Shown: positions 9,612 to 21,010 of the stretch, in pieces | How the letters are laid out: every line of letters begins with the position of its first letter | Numbering within the stretch: position 1 is the stretch's first letter | From: Forficula auricularia | Lineage: Eukaryota > Arthropoda > Insecta > Dermaptera > Forficulidae | NCBI GenBank assembly: GCA_024734495.1 | Contig: JALMQS010000841.1 | Location: 2,542,662 to 2,606,661, forward strand | Length of the DNA stretch: 64,000 nt | Direction: 5' to 3' | The notes under the pieces: model-generated | Told to the model about the DNA's origin: nothing | The model's database searches: none | What the model saw: only the letters and a program-made list of their open reading frames with translations | Position numbers and translations under genes: made by a program

Positions 9612-10037
9612 CTTCCAATTAGAGTACATGCTCAGTTGTTGATGCTCTGGCGTCTGCTCTACATACATCGGCTGTGTACGAGTGACGGTGCAGAAATAAA
9701 CTCGGGTGCTACATTTGAGGCCTAAATAGGTGTAAGCATGGCCATTCAGGTACAGTTGTCCGTAAGACTTTCGTGGACGCGGAGTTTCTGGTGAAATAAG
9801 ACTAAGAACAGGCCCGCCTGGGGTCATCCCGGCATGGGTCCTTTTAGGCACAAACGTGCCTGGTTTTAGGGGAAGAGATGTAGGTCTTAGAAATTTTGGC
9901 CGAGTTGCTGTAATAGTAGTGGTCGGCTCCGATGTCGAGGTTGCTGTACTTGTTGTTGTTAACGAGTTTGTTGTCACCGCAGTACTCACGGAAACAGATA
10001 TAGGCGAGGAAGATGATTTTGGGGATGCCGGCGAACG
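9612..10037 (-). CDS. shn: Schnurri/HIVEP exon with conserved YLNGHAYTYLGLK region
   Basis: The acceptor ttttacatttcag precedes 10037 and the donor GTACAC follows 9612. Both borders are in phase 0, giving 142 codons. It starts RSPASPKSSSSPISVS, passes through a Thr/Ser-rich stretch, then reads TFVPKRTHAGMTPGG, KSYGQLYLNGHAYTYLGLKC and QPMYVEQTPEHQQLSMYSNW. The latter blocks correspond to a conserved non-finger region shared by HIVEP and Schnurri proteins. The exact function of that region is not known to me. It is flanked in the intron by a hAT-type MITE (10346-10685). Confidence 0.9.
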
Positions 10038-10345
10038 CTGAAATGTAAAATCGCTTTAATAGAACAACTTAAAGTCGGTTTGATATCAAACAATCAGGTA
10101 TCTTAGGAGACAGGAGTCTGTACAGATATTTAGCGAAAATCTGTATGATAGGAATGTACCAGGGAAAGCATGCGGCCTGACCCCTCGCCCAAAATCATCT
10201 AGCTTACACTATATATAAATATAAACCACGAAAATCTAATATCAAATATATTTTAAATTTGTATTTAATATGATTATTATCAAAAAAAAACTTTTAGGAC
10301 ATTAAATAAAAATTTCTGGGCACGTGCTTGCTCTGTAATCTCGAA

Positions 10346-10685
10346 CAGTGGTTCTTAACCTTTTTAAGCTGCGAGCCAAATTTGAGAAATATGTTCATGT
10401 CGCAACCTTCCGTCGATAGGTACTTTAGAAATTTCCTTCAATTTTCAATGATGACTTTTTTTAACTCACATATAATATGATTTTGTAACAATTAAGATAA
10501 CCAAAGGTACTTTTCGATCTAAGGAAAATTTATTGAAAAAGAGGGTGTTTTTCATATTTTCATTTTTTATAGTATTGAATAAATCAAAATATATTTTTCA
10601 ACTTAAAATAAAAAAAGTAAAATATTTGATTAACGACTCTGAGCGACCCAATTTTGTGTCGCGGCCCATAGGTTAAGAACCACTG
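10346..10685. mobile_element. hAT-type MITE with 8-bp TSD
   Basis: The ends CAGTGGTTCTTAACC and GGTTAAGAACCACTG are inverted repeats of the classic hAT type. The flanks are ATCTCGAA (10338-10345) and ATCTAGAA (10686-10693), an 8-bp target duplication with one mismatch. The 340-bp interior is non-coding. The region 10694-11353, including a (TA)n tract at about 10706-10733, shows nothing else. Confidence 0.88.
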
Positions 10686-10705
10686 ATCTAGAAGCCTCAA
10701 GTTGA

Positions 10706-10733
10706 GTATATATATATATATATATATATATAT
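10706..10733. repeat. (TA)n microsatellite
   Basis: About 14 uninterrupted TA units in a shn intron. Confidence 0.9.
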
Positions 10734-11353
10734 AAGAATTTAAAAATATAAGACTAAATATTTTAATATTATTGTTCTTAATGTTAAAAATATAGAATAC
10801 GAGTATTAATATTAATATTTTACTTTTTTTTATTGAAATTTTATGTATTAAAAAAAGCTTAAGATATAAATTGGATTTAATATGTAAGAGTATCTGTTTG
10901 AAAGAATCAAGAAGAAATTATAGGTGGTTTAAAAATAGTCCAAAATCATTACATAAACGCTTAAGTTCCAACAAATCCCGATAAAGTTAAAAATCAAAAG
11001 GCCTTTTCAATTTCATTCATTATTTTCAAGGATTTTTTTGGTCAGAAAATCTTTTTGTCAGAATCAAAGCCTAAATTTCATATATATTCTGCGATATGAA
11101 AAAGTAGCTCTAAAGTAAGATATCTAAATTATAATTTAAATGATTCAATAAATTTTCTTTATCATAAAAATAAATTCCAATATGGTATAGGTACTAGAAA
11201 AAAAATCGTAAGATTTCAATGAAAAATTTCAAGCATTTGAGATTTAATACCAATTTGAATTTGTTTATGGTCTTCAGAGATGTTACTTGGTAGTTAATAG
11301 TTATAGGGCTGAGAGATATATCTACATTTTAAAAAGATGAATAGTTTTCTCAC

Positions 11354-13044
11354 CTGTCTTTCTATGAGAAGTTGATTATTTTGTTGCTGCTGCGGTTGTG
11401 ACAGTTGTTGTTGGTGGTCAGCCAGTTTAATAATTTCCCGCCGACTAGATGTTGTCGTTATCGAGGTGGTTGTACTAGTTGGTGGAGGATCAATTCGGAT
11501 ACTAGGAGGTGGAGGCAGCTGTGGAATAGGCGAGGGAAGAGGAAGACGTTTTCCCTCCGTAGATATTACTCGCATAGGACGCGGTGGTTGAGGTTGCGGT
11601 GGAAGAGTCGAAGGAGCAATGGAGGATACCAAATTAAGAGGACCTGGCATTCCAGGCACATGGGGTAAGGTCAAAGGATTATACGCAGTAATTGATGTCA
11701 TAGGATTAAAAGATGATGTATATTGAAAGGGAAGCTGTACAGGTGCAGGAATGCCAGGAATAGAAAGATTTGGAGTCGTGATATTAGGCATTATTGGGAC
11801 TAGGAACTTACTTGCTGCAGATGAAAGAGGTGGAGTCGAAGGAGGGACAGTCTGAGGTGAAGCCGTTCGAGGTGATTTGCTCGCCACCTGAACGATTGTT
11901 CCGCCAGAATGAAGTCCAGACCGAGCGATAGTGACCACTTGGGACTCCTCAGGCACAACGCGACTCCCTGTATTCGGGATTACCATCTCTTTTCCGGGAT
12001 GATTAGCATCAATTCGTAATGTTCGAGGTTCTAACCCGTCAAAAATTTTTACTTCACCACCAAACATATGCATTGATGTACGTTTTGCAATTTCATCAGA
12101 ATACCTAATGGCTCGAGAACAAGACTCCTCATAACCATCAATTAAGGGCGTTTTTCCAAGCAATGGACCCGGACTAGGTTGAGGAGGTGGGGCGGGAGCA
12201 GCTCTGGAAGGCGATGGTGTTCTTGTTCTTGCTATCGTAGCAGCGGTAGCGGCGGTTGCTACTGATTGGCCCTGATGGGCCTTAAGTAATAAGTCTTTTA
12301 TAATGGAGCCTTCGGGATTTTCAGGATGAAGCACTCTATCTTTGGCACTGTTTTCAATTAATTTCATTCCAGAAATGTTCTCTAATCTAGCAACTTTAGT
12401 AGGTGTTGGCTGAAGTTCTTTCATGATTAAGGCTTTTAAAGAATCAATTTCTCGGGGCCTTTTTCGTACTGCGGGGACTTCATCTTTTGAAAGGTTCAAC
12501 GGTGTATCAGGTGGCATACCGGGACGTCTCCACTTGCGACCATTTGGTTCCAAAATGGCTTCTTGTTCGGCAATAAAATTGTCAATTCGTTCTTTTGGAT
12601 CTTCTTCAACATACAGGTTAGCCTTGTGAAATTTCGGTTTATATATAGCACGTCTTGGTGGTAATGGAGAATTATTAGTTTGAGGATTATTGGTGCTTGT
12701 TGTAGTAGCCTGCTGTGGTATAGAAGGAGGAGGAGGAGGCGGTGGCGGAGTTGGTGTTGCAGCAATTTCATTTGGGAGAGGCGTCGGGGTGCCGGATTGA
12801 GATCGAGATGATGACTCATCTTCATCATCATCAAGAGAGGAAGACTCGGCTGACACGGCTGACTCTTCTAGTTTGACAGCATGTGCTCTTGATCGCCTGT
12901 GTTTGTATAAATTCGATTTAGTCTTAAATGCGAAGCCGCAAGGACGGCAAGGAAAAGGCCGCTCATTGGTGTGAGCGCGAATGTGCTTCTGAAGAACTGA
13001 AGGCTTAGCACAAGCGAGCTGGCAGTATGAACACACGTACTTTC
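11354..13044 (-). CDS. shn: Schnurri/HIVEP large exon: ZAS-N zinc-finger pair and central region
   Basis: The acceptor tttattttcag precedes 13044; the entry phase (GA completing a G from the exon at 16341-16667) gives [40 protein letters not shown] and [18 protein letters not shown]. These are two C2H2 fingers with the ZAS-N signature ([25 protein letters not shown]). An acidic/Ser patch ([17 protein letters not shown]) follows, as in ZAS domains. Later features are a proline run, a basic segment ([19 protein letters not shown]) whose PLNLS resembles a CtBP-docking motif, [13 protein letters not shown], and a Pro/Gln-rich end ([20 protein letters not shown]). It ends at donor GTGAGA in phase 0. 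The length is 1691 nt (563 full codons). The zinc fingers would bind kappaB-like or Dpp-silencer DNA. Confidence 0.95.
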
Positions 13045-13240
13045 CTGAAAATAAACCAAAATCAGCAATTTTTAGTAAATCGTTAATTATGTTCCCTGTA
13101 TCCCTGATGCCCAAATTGGTTTCTTTATCAGAGTATTATTTTTATTAAATTTTTATTGAACGTTTTATTTATATTCTGTAAAATTTCGATGTTTAACACC
13201 TTACCCCCACCGAAAAGTCAGTGAAGGAAATCGAATAAAA

Positions 13241-13586
13241 TTGAGTGGATATTGATGAGGCAGTCCAAAAAATGAAGAAGATAATTTATACTATCTTTTT
13301 ATTCATAACCCGACGTTTCGGAGGCTATTCGCTTCTTCTTCAGGGTTTTGAAAAGTCAGTGAAGGAAATCCAATGCGACATTCCCCTCGATTATAATTCT
13401 GCTGAGAATAAAATACAATATATTATTGTTACTACCACTGAAAGAGGAGTCAGAGGGGAATGTCGCATTGGATTTCCTTCACTGACTTTTCAAACCCCTG
13501 AAGAAGGAGGGAAAAGTCGGTTTATGAATAAATAGATAGTATAAATTATCTTCTTTTTTTGGACTGCCTCATCAATATCCACTCAA
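13241..13586. mobile_element. Fold-back element in shn intron, hammerhead-like core in arms
   Basis: An almost complete palindrome: TTGAGTGGATATTGATGAGG at the left end and its complement at the right, with arms extending to the centre near 13410. On the minus strand the left arm reads CTGAAGAAGAAGC then CCTCCGAAACGTCGGG, a hammerhead-like core (CTGAAGA, GAAA, GTC) whose stem II pairs poorly; the right-arm copy is more degenerate. This resembles the inverted-arm elements at 610-960 and 57278-57895. Confidence 0.55.
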
Positions 13587-14441
13587 CACCCATTATTTAT
13601 TTAGATTTTTTCTATCTTGAAGTTTAAAGGCGATCATATTCACAATATTTAAGAAAATTAATTGTGATTCATTGAGAGAAAAGCTGTACTCGAATCAACT
13701 AAGAATGACCTTGGCAAGGAGTTAAGGACACCATGCAAAGAAATGGATATGTGACCGAACTCAACCTCCTCGGGGCAATTCGCCAGGCCTTGGTGGAAAA
13801 AACAATCTTTTTAGAATCGTTAAATATTTTTATAGGACAAATATTATCGACAATAAAAATCAATAGAAATTATATCGGATGACAAAAAATTGGAAATGAA
13901 TGAGAAGATAAAATTCAAAAAAATAAAATTTAATTAGTCGGCGGTTTTTGTAATTATTATAATGAAAATGATAATAAATTTTTTTGGATTTATGGAACTA
14001 TTTTTTTTTTTAAATTATTTTTTAATAGAAAATTGGAGGAACAATAAAAACTTAATCAAGAATGGTATGTTATATGCTTTCCATATATTTTAATGATTTG
14101 GCAATTTTTTATAAGCAAAAATTTTGAGTTAAAAAACTGAATCGTGACATTAAATTTGGTTCATTAACCTTGATGCCAAATTTCAGTTTATTAACTACAA
14201 CTTTTCGGTAGCCCAACACTAAACAATTTCTATATCAAGAGAGATGGTTATATACTAAATCCAAGGTGTTATGGATTATTTTTATTCTAATCAAAATACA
14301 AATCATCGGCATTTGTATTTTATATTTAAATTCGATATTTTCAGATATTCTGCATTTATGAACTTGAAGGCCGAAATTTAATCCATTCTTTGTTTTGGGA
14401 ATACAAACAATTTTGGCACAGTTTGAAGGCTAATGCAAGAA

Positions 14442-14654
14442 TAAGGGTAAGTTGCATGTCGGTTGGTAAACTCTTTTTAAACGTTGACAAAGGGTAAAAC
14501 CATAGAATTCACCTTGTGCCTGACGGGATGGCCAATCAGATGAAAGGCACTTTCATCTGATTGGCTATCCCGCCGGTCACCAGGTGAATTATAAGGTTTT
14601 ACACTTTGTCAACGTTTAAAAAGAGTTTACCAACCGACATACAACTGACCCTAA
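14442..14654. mobile_element. MITE, GGGCCAGTTGTATGTCGG family (copy 3)
   Basis: A complete hairpin element: TAAGGGTAAGTTGCATGTCG at the left and GACATACAACTGACCCTAA at the right, with the internal CAAAGGGTAAAACC arms. It lies in the intron between shn exons 11354-13044 and 16341-16667. Confidence 0.8.
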
Positions 14655-14810
14655 GTACATTAGTTAATACGTTACCAAATTTTGTACAAAATAATAATAA
14701 TAGCTCAAAAACTAGTGGGAATATCAAAACCAAATTTCACACATAGTTTTGGTGCATTGAGATTAAGAGCTGATTAGATTTTGGTGCATATCAACCAAAA
14801 AAATTAATGG

Positions 14811-15180
14811 GGATGTGGGGAGGGGGTTAAAATTTAAAATTATAATATTTTTCAAACTAAAAAAAATATGAAAAAATAAATATACTATATAATGAACCTA
14901 TAATAACGAAAATATATTTTTTTCTGGCACCAAAATGGTGGGGGTCAAAATAAAAATCTAGGCCATTTGAGCAAACTCAACCAGAAGTGGATGGCCACAT
15001 CAGAACGTTTTAATTTATTTTTATTGGTCCTGAAGTCTAACTAACCCCCAGAACACCAAAAATACAAAAACTAACCGCCCAAAATGGGGGGGGGGGGTTC
15101 GTAGGGTCAAAAAATTAAAATCTAGGCCCCTGTACCAAACTCAACCAGAAGTGTATGGAAAAGTCAAGTGGATGGCCACA
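14811..15180. repeat. G-run repeat related to 35261-35673
   Basis: Two tandem sub-units each hold TCTAGGCC, ACTCAACCAGAAGTG, GGCCACATCAGAACG and a poly-G or GGGGGTCAAAA block. The reverse complement matches sequence at 35280-35520 (GGTTGAGTT, CTAGAATTTTTATC, poly-C). Related segments occur in the palindrome at 21011-21426. Confidence 0.6.
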
Positions 15181-15344
15181 TCAGAACGTGTCAATTTATT
15201 TTATTAAAAATAATTATATGTCGACCCTATCAAGTTTTGTTTATTAGTACATTTTATTATCAAAATATTAATTTCATTAGGAAACTCGATAGATGAAGGT
15301 CGACCTAAGACGGGATCTTGTACTATAGCTTTACAAGAATTATT

Positions 15345-15440
15345 TATTATAGATAGATCAACAATGAGGAGGACAAACTCATTGATTTCTCTTTAAAAAT
15401 CAACAATTCTGCTACTCTCGGCAAAACAAAATCTTTTCAA
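15345..15440. repeat. Fragment of CTGCTACTCTCGGCAAAAC repeat
   Basis: AATCAACAATTCTGCTACTC followed by TCGGCAAAACAAAATCTTTT matches the outer arm of the palindromic element at 57278-57940 and fragments at 22.7 and 62.1 kb. The surrounding 15180-15660 holds nothing else I can identify. Confidence 0.55.
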
Positions 15441-15719
15441 TTATGTTTATAACATATAAAAATATTATTTCTTATTCGTAACCCATATACCATAAACCTC
15501 AACAAGACATTTATTTATTCGGTTTACAAAAAACAAGATATTCTACATACATAACCAGAACCAGATTAATCATTAAACAAAATAAGCACTTGGTTAGGGA
15601 ATCAATTGAAGTGAACACCACAGAAAGAAACGTCATATCACCCTTTATTATTTACTGCAATTGAAAGGTATTCTTAGGGCCAGTTGTATGTCGGTTGGTA
15701 AAATCTTTGTAAAAGTTGA

Positions 15720-16160
15720 TCATCATCATCATCATCATTGAGTATACAGTCCTAAGACTGGTTTGATGCAACAATCCGTCTCCACTCGACTCTGTCCCCC
15801 GCCAGCTGTTTGACCTCTCTAAATGTCTGGCATCCCATATCCCCAATTATTTGGTTGAAATATTCTAATCTGGGTCTTCCCCTTCCCCTTTTCTTTCCAC
15901 CCTCCCCNNNNNNNNNNNNNNNNNNNNNNNNNNNNNNNNNNNNNNNNNNNNNNNNNNNNNNNNNNNNNNNNNNNNNNNNNNNNNNNNNNNNNNNNNNNNN
16001 NNNNNNNTGGCATCCCATATCCCCAATTATTTGGTTGAAATATTCTAATCTGGGTCTTCCCCTTCCCCTTTTCTTTCCCCCCTCCCCTCCAAGATATCCC
16101 TAAGCAGTCCCCCATGTCTCAGTGTGTGCCCCATCATCTGACCTCTTCTCTTCTTCAGAC
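15720..16160 (-). mobile_element. Nested 5'-truncated LINE 3' end with (TGA)n tail, spanning an N gap
   Basis: It matches the 3' end of the RT element at 46364-47158: the minus strand encodes RLEYFNQIIGDMGCQTFREV, then QLAGDRVEWRRIVASNQS, and the 3' untranslated part ends in a (TGA)n tail (plus strand ATCATCATCATC at about 15720-15740). The 100-N gap (15908-16007) is flanked by about 70 bp of the same sequence on each side (15829-15901 and 16008-16077), so the true element is probably shorter than it appears. Confidence 0.8.
15908..16007. other. Assembly gap (100 N)
   Basis: A run of 100 N. The sequence immediately after it repeats the sequence before it, starting TGGCATCCCATATCC, consistent with two overlapping contig ends placed side by side. 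Confidence 0.95.
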
Positions 16161-16340
16161 TAAAAGTTGACAAAGGGTAAAACCTTAGAATTCACCTTGT
16201 GCCCGGCGGAATGGCCAATTAGATGAAAGTGCGTGTCATATCATTACAGAGATTTTACCAACCGACAACTGGCCCTTAGACTATTAGTTTGAATTTCGAA
16301 TGAAATATTAGCAAAGATAAAAGGCAATAGTGTATAGTAC

Positions 16341-16382
16341 CTGTTGGCTCCACTTGCTGTTTTGCCGTGGAGTTGTTGTTGA

Positions 16383-16414
<32 letters not shown>

Positions 16415-16667
16415 GTCAGGGTGCCTTCAACTGTAGAGGGGACAGCAGAGGGGAGGGCGAGGGGTGTATTCGCCGGGGATGGCGTCAGCGTTGACGTCGT
16501 CCCACCGATTGGCGTTGGTGTTAACGTTGGCGTCACGAGATTGTCTTGCACTTTTGCTAATTTCTTGAATTTCTTATGCGAGTATCTTTCGAGATCTTCA
16601 TTAGCGAGAGACGCAACTGCCGCCCCCGCCGTCGTAGCGGAGGCCACGCCGTTGGACGATTCATCAG
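16341..16667 (-). CDS. shn: Schnurri/HIVEP exon upstream of ZAS-N fingers
   Basis: The acceptor gtttgatttttag precedes 16667 and the donor GTACTA follows 16341. The exon enters in phase 2 and reads DESSNGVASATTAGAAVASL and NEDLERYSHKKFKKLAKVQD, then a Thr/Pro/Ser-rich stretch with a run of 12 threonines (GTC/GTT repeat on the plus strand) and ends KQQVEPTG. Its final G completes GGA with the next exon, giving GKYVCSYC exactly at the first zinc finger. The phase match and position make it a confident shn exon, although the sequence itself is poorly conserved. The entry phase shows that another coding exon must lie upstream; I could not find it. Confidence 0.82.
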
Positions 16668-16747
16668 CTAAAAATCAAACAAAAGCATATTCATTAGTTT
16701 ACCTCTTGATATTAGAATACATATGTATTAGAATTATAAAAACATTA

Positions 16748-17455
16748 CATTTTTTTTTTAATGAAAATGATGAGAGAAGGGGTTACACTAAAAAGGTGCA
16801 GCCCCTAAAGGCCTGGGTTGGCCTCTCCATCGTGAAAAGAAGAAGAAAGAATTTCATGGGCTGGCCGGGGGTCGAAGGTATCTGTGGATACGTGTCTTAA
16901 ATAGCTGAAGGTTATAAGTCGTGGGAAAGATGGTGGCAGGGAGCGAGTTCCAGTCTCTGGGGGTCATATGGGATAAAAGAGTTTGCGAAAGCGCTTGTTC
17001 GATTTTTCTCCAATTTGACAGCGAAGGGGTGCTGAGCGTTCGAAAACCGCGTGTTTCTCGTAAAGAGGGCTTTAGGGGGGGATAATTGATTTCAGCTCGA
17101 CTGAACAGACACCGTGATAGTATCTGTAGTACAGGGAAATGGCAGAAACAGTTCTTCGGTGAGCCAGGGAGTCGAGTGAGTTGGTTAGAGCCGGGTCTCT
17201 AATTAGTTTAATTGCTCGCTTCTGAATCGCATCCAGTGTAGCAAGAGAATGATTGGAGGCGCACCTCCACAGATGAGATCCATATTCGAGACAGGGACGA
17301 ATTTGAGCCTTATACAATATAAGAAGTTGACTGGGAGTATAATAGCGTCTAGATCTAAATAGGAGACCAAGATTGCGCGCTGCAGCTTTAGCAGTGGTTG
17401 AGATATGGTCATTCCATGAAAAGTCAGGCCCTACAGTTACGCCTAGCATTGAAAT
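16748..17455 (-). pseudogene. Jockey-like LINE, 3' end of reverse transcriptase ORF and 3' UTR
   Basis: The minus strand encodes LGVTVGPDFSWNDHISTTAK, then ARNLGLLFRSRRYYTPSQLL, ILYKAQIRPCLEYGSHLWRC and LATLDAIQKRAIKLI. This is the conserved C-terminal region following the RT domain of jockey-type non-LTR retrotransposons. A frameshift at the C-run near 17076-17083 leads into RDWNSLPATIFPTTYNLQLF and KTRIHRYLRPPASP, ending at TGA (16854-16856). The 3' UTR ends in a poly-A (plus-strand T-run at 16750-16758). The element is 5'-truncated near 17455. Its 3' UTR closely matches the tail of the SINE at 47736-48088. Confidence 0.88.
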
Positions 17456-17559
17456 ATTATATTAATAATGAAATTATATAAAATAAACCGAGATTAAATA
17501 AGAAGAGGGAATAAATTATTAAACACAAATAAGCAAAAATATTTTAAAATTTTTCGAGT

Positions 17560-19480
17560 GAATCTAGACACACGGGAGTGTGTTAGCCAAGTTCGAAAAA
17601 ACGGGCGACGCACCGGCCATGTGTATATTTATACGAACCATTTAAAGCTACTTTTGTCCCCCCCCTCCCCCCCCAATAACTCAAAAACTTTTAGACTTAG
17701 ACATTTGAAATTTTCCATGCTTAATAAGACCCACTAGAACACCTAGAATCCCAAATTTCATGAATAAATCTAATATAGTTCTTGAGTTATTAAGCTCAGA
17801 AAAGTGCCATTTTTAACACTGACTGACTGACTGAATGACTGACTGACATATCAAAAACCTAAAGTACTTCCGCTAATCCTAGAATGCTGAAATCTGGCAT
17901 ACTGGTAGAGTTTGGGCTACAATTAAAGGGAAAAGCGAAACTTTACCTTTTCAGGACCTAAAATGAAGGGGTGAAATTGATTATAGTCTTATTTAACATT
18001 TATTGAAAATACAATCAAGCTAGAATTCTGAAATTTGGCATACTGGTAATATACTTGGAATACTTGGAACATTAATAAAGAAGTAAATTAAAAAACCGAA
18101 ACTTTCCCTTCTTCGGAGTCCGAAATGAAAAGTAAAATTTATGCAAAACCGACCGGGTTTTTAACAGATATTTTATGAGAAATATTTAATTATTATTAAT
18201 ACAAATGTTTAAATGTAATTATTTAGATAAATTAAAGGATAAAACTTTTCAAAAATTAATGATATCTGACCAAAAACATAAATGTGAAAAAGGGGCCAAG
18301 TTCGGTACAAACGGGTTCGCCGACAAAAGAGTTGAGATCTAAGCGGTACCAAGTTCATAGCAGTTGCTTAAATCACAGGTGCCATTTTTAACACTGACTG
18401 ACTGACATATCAAAAACCTAAAGTACCTTTTAATGAGTTCGGTGTTGGTTCTAGGTGAAACATTTTAATATAATAATAAAACTTGAGTAAGATACGAGGT
18501 AGGTTTTTTTTTTGTGAAACCTACCTCGTACCTTACTCAAGTTTTATTATTATATTAAACCTAAAGTACTTCCGCTAATCCTAGAATGCTGAAATCTGGC
18601 ATACTGGTAGAGTTTGGGCTACAATTAAAGGGAAAAAGCGAAAAAGCGAAACTTTACCTTTTTCAGGACCTAAAATGAAGGGGTGAAATTGATTATAGGC
18701 TTAATTAACATTTATTGAAAATACAATCAAGCTAGAATTCTGAAATTTGGCATACTGGTAAAGCTTGGAACATTAATAAAGAAGTAAATTAAAAAACCGA
18801 AACTTTCCCTTCTTCGGAGTCCGAAATGAAGGGGTGAAATTTATGCAAAACCGACCGGGTTTTTAACAGATATTTTATGAGAAATATTTAATTATTATTA
18901 ATACAAATGTTTAAATGTAATTATTTAGATAAATTAAAGGATAAAACTTTTCAAAAATTAATGATATCTGACCAAAAACATAAATGTGAAAAAGGGGCCA
19001 AGTTCGGTACAAACGGGTTCGCCGACAAAAGAGTTGAGATCTAAACGGGTACCAAGTTCCATAGCAGTTGCTTAAATCACAGCTATAGGGATGTACAACG
19101 TTCTTCAATTGATTTAAAAGAAAATTTGTTACGTTCTTTGATATTAAATTTATAACTTGGCAAGTTTTATATCCAACTAAATTGTTCGTAGTATAAAATA
19201 AGAACAACTAGATAAATTTTAAGCTTGTATTAAATATAATCACGTTAGTAATTTATTGACTATTATTATAACTTGCAGAGTTATAAGTTTTATTTCAAAG
19301 AACGTAACAAATTTTCTTTTAAATCAATTGAAGATCGTTGTTCATCCCTATAGCTATGATTTAAGCAACTGCTATGGAACTTGGTACCCGTTTAGATCTC
19401 AACTGTTTTTTTTGTCGGCGAAGCCGTTGGTGCCGAAGTTGGCCCCTTTTTCACATTTATGTTTTTGGTTAGATTAAATT
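17560..19480. repeat. Complex dispersed repeat: tandem and inverted segments
   Basis: A block of about 400 bp (17840-18360; ACTGACTGACTGAATGACTG, CATATCAAAAACCTAAAGTA, GGCATACTGGTAGAGTTTGG) is repeated at 18390-19075. The end of the second block (18979-19160: AAGGGGCCAAGTTCGG, GGTTCGCCGACAAAAGAGTT) reappears inverted at 19276-19475, giving a palindrome centred near 19215. A 130-bp hairpin is inserted at 18427-18556. No intact frame is visible. It could be a degraded Helitron or other DNA transposon, but I cannot assign it. Confidence 0.55.
18427..18556 (+). mobile_element. 130-bp hairpin element with 13-bp TSD and GGTGTTGG tail
   Basis: Flanked by AAACCTAAAGTAC at 18414-18426 and 18557-18569. 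The uninterrupted host sequence is available at about 17854-17870 (AAAACCTAAAGTACTTCCGC). The element starts with CGGTGTTGGTTCTAGGTGAA, followed by two complementary arms (TAATATAATAATAAAACTTG and AAGATACGAGGTAGG with their complements) around a T-rich loop. The 13-bp duplication fits retroposition. It shares its tail with 610-960, 41035-41325 and 42244-42300. Confidence 0.75.
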
Positions 19481-20094
19481 TAACTCACACCGCCCGGTGG
19501 ATTGTGGGCCGCCTAATATACCAATTAATAGAAGAATTTTGAGTTCATTAAATAAATGATATAAAAAATTGTATTTTTTTCTCCCTGATAATTTCGTTTT
19601 TAAAAGTTTTTCGCAAGAAAGCGGATAATAATAATTAATGGCAATTTTGTTTATTAAATGGTCCTAATTTACAAATCTTTGCTAAATGAATCATTTAGCG
19701 GAAATGTTATAGCTTTTTTAAGACATGGATGGAGTCATTCGGTTGGAAAAAAAAACTCGTCTCATTCCAACTATCTTTTTTTTTTTATTATTATTTTTCC
19801 AAATGATGAAGTGAATGTTTGTGGAAATTGCATGGAATGGATTGAACATGAGCAGAAAAGGCAAATGGATGTGTGGGTGGGGGGCACAGTGACCTTTTCA
19901 ATGAACCCTCTGCCCCCCTCACACCAGCCCAAGTGGGCGGTTCAAGATATTTTAATCAATAAGGAAACAACATCTACTAATTGTACCGCGAGGATTATGT
20001 AGTCTAGTATAGGCAAAGGACGAATTCCATGCATACACTGGATTCACTCTAGTATTATAAAGGACTCCGCCCGGCCCTGTCTAGCATTGGAGTT

Positions 20095-20225
20095 ATATGT
20101 AACTTATGAGGAGAATTTTCTAGGTTAGGTTTCACAAAAAGGAAATATTAAAACAAATGTATGTTTATTTGAGTTTGATTCACTCGATATATATTTCGGG
20201 TTATTAGCCCATCTTCAGGAGTTCA
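20095..20225. repeat. Partial copy of the 610-960 fold-back arm
   Basis: ATATATTTCGGGTTATTAGC followed by CCATCTTCAGGAGTT matches the arm sequence of the element at 610-960 with few differences; the opposite arm is absent. Confidence 0.6.
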
Positions 20226-21010
20226 AATGAAAACTGAATACAAATTTGTAAAAACATTTAACAAGTTAAATTTTGAGAAAGGAGAGTACGTTCAGAAAAT
20301 TTTGAGAAGGAAGAGTAAGTTCAGAAAGTTTCATCAACAACCAGAAGTTAAAGAAAATACTTTCAATCTTTTTCTTTTCTTAAATATAAACAAAATGTTA
20401 TTATTTAAAATAAAAAAATTAAATTAAAAACCAAAATAAAAACAAAAAAACAAAATACAAACACAAAATATGTAATCGAATTTAGGAGCCGATTTTATTT
20501 GATTAATTTTAGCCAAATTAGAATCAATGATTATATCTTTGTTAAAGTCCAATTGATTATTGAGAATACTGAATTTATTCATAAGGGCCAATTTAATCTC
20601 AAGTTGGAGTTATATATTTTCAATCATAAAAACGAATGCACTTTTAATATTTATGGAATCTTCTCTAGGGTTTTTTTCTCCACGGAATTTATTCTCGTTT
20701 TATTGAGAGAGGAATAATTAAATCAGTCAATTAAATCAGTCAGTTCAATGTCAAAACTATTGTCGAAAATCAGCAACGGTTGTTTAATTTTAAGCAATCT
20801 TTTGGAAACAAGATTGAAATCTTGGGAATTTGTAATGCTTTGGACTTGAAAACCGACACAGCATTTATTTTTTTTTATTTTTTTTTTGTCCTGAAGTCTA
20901 ACTAACAAATCTCAAGTTTGGTTCGTATAGAAGCTTAGAGGAATAAAATTTAGATTGGATTAGTTGGATCTTATAAATTTTATTATTATTGTTTTGTAAT
21001 GTATGTAAGT

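Larger units (their letters stand above)
15674..16277. mobile_element. MITE (copy 4) split by a nested LINE 3' fragment
   Basis: The left part TTAGGGCCAGTTGTATGTCG (15674 on) and right part ending CAACCGACAACTGGCCCTTA belong to the GGGCCAGTTG family. They are separated by LINE sequence flanked by TAAAAGTTGA at 15710-15719 and 16161-16170, a 10-bp target duplication. The MITE was therefore present first. Confidence 0.8.

Noticed and set aside
19658..20002. 114-codon plus-strand ORF
   Set aside because: No recognisable domain, contains a homopolymer-derived FFFIIIF stretch, and lies in repeat-rich DNA without splice or promoter context.
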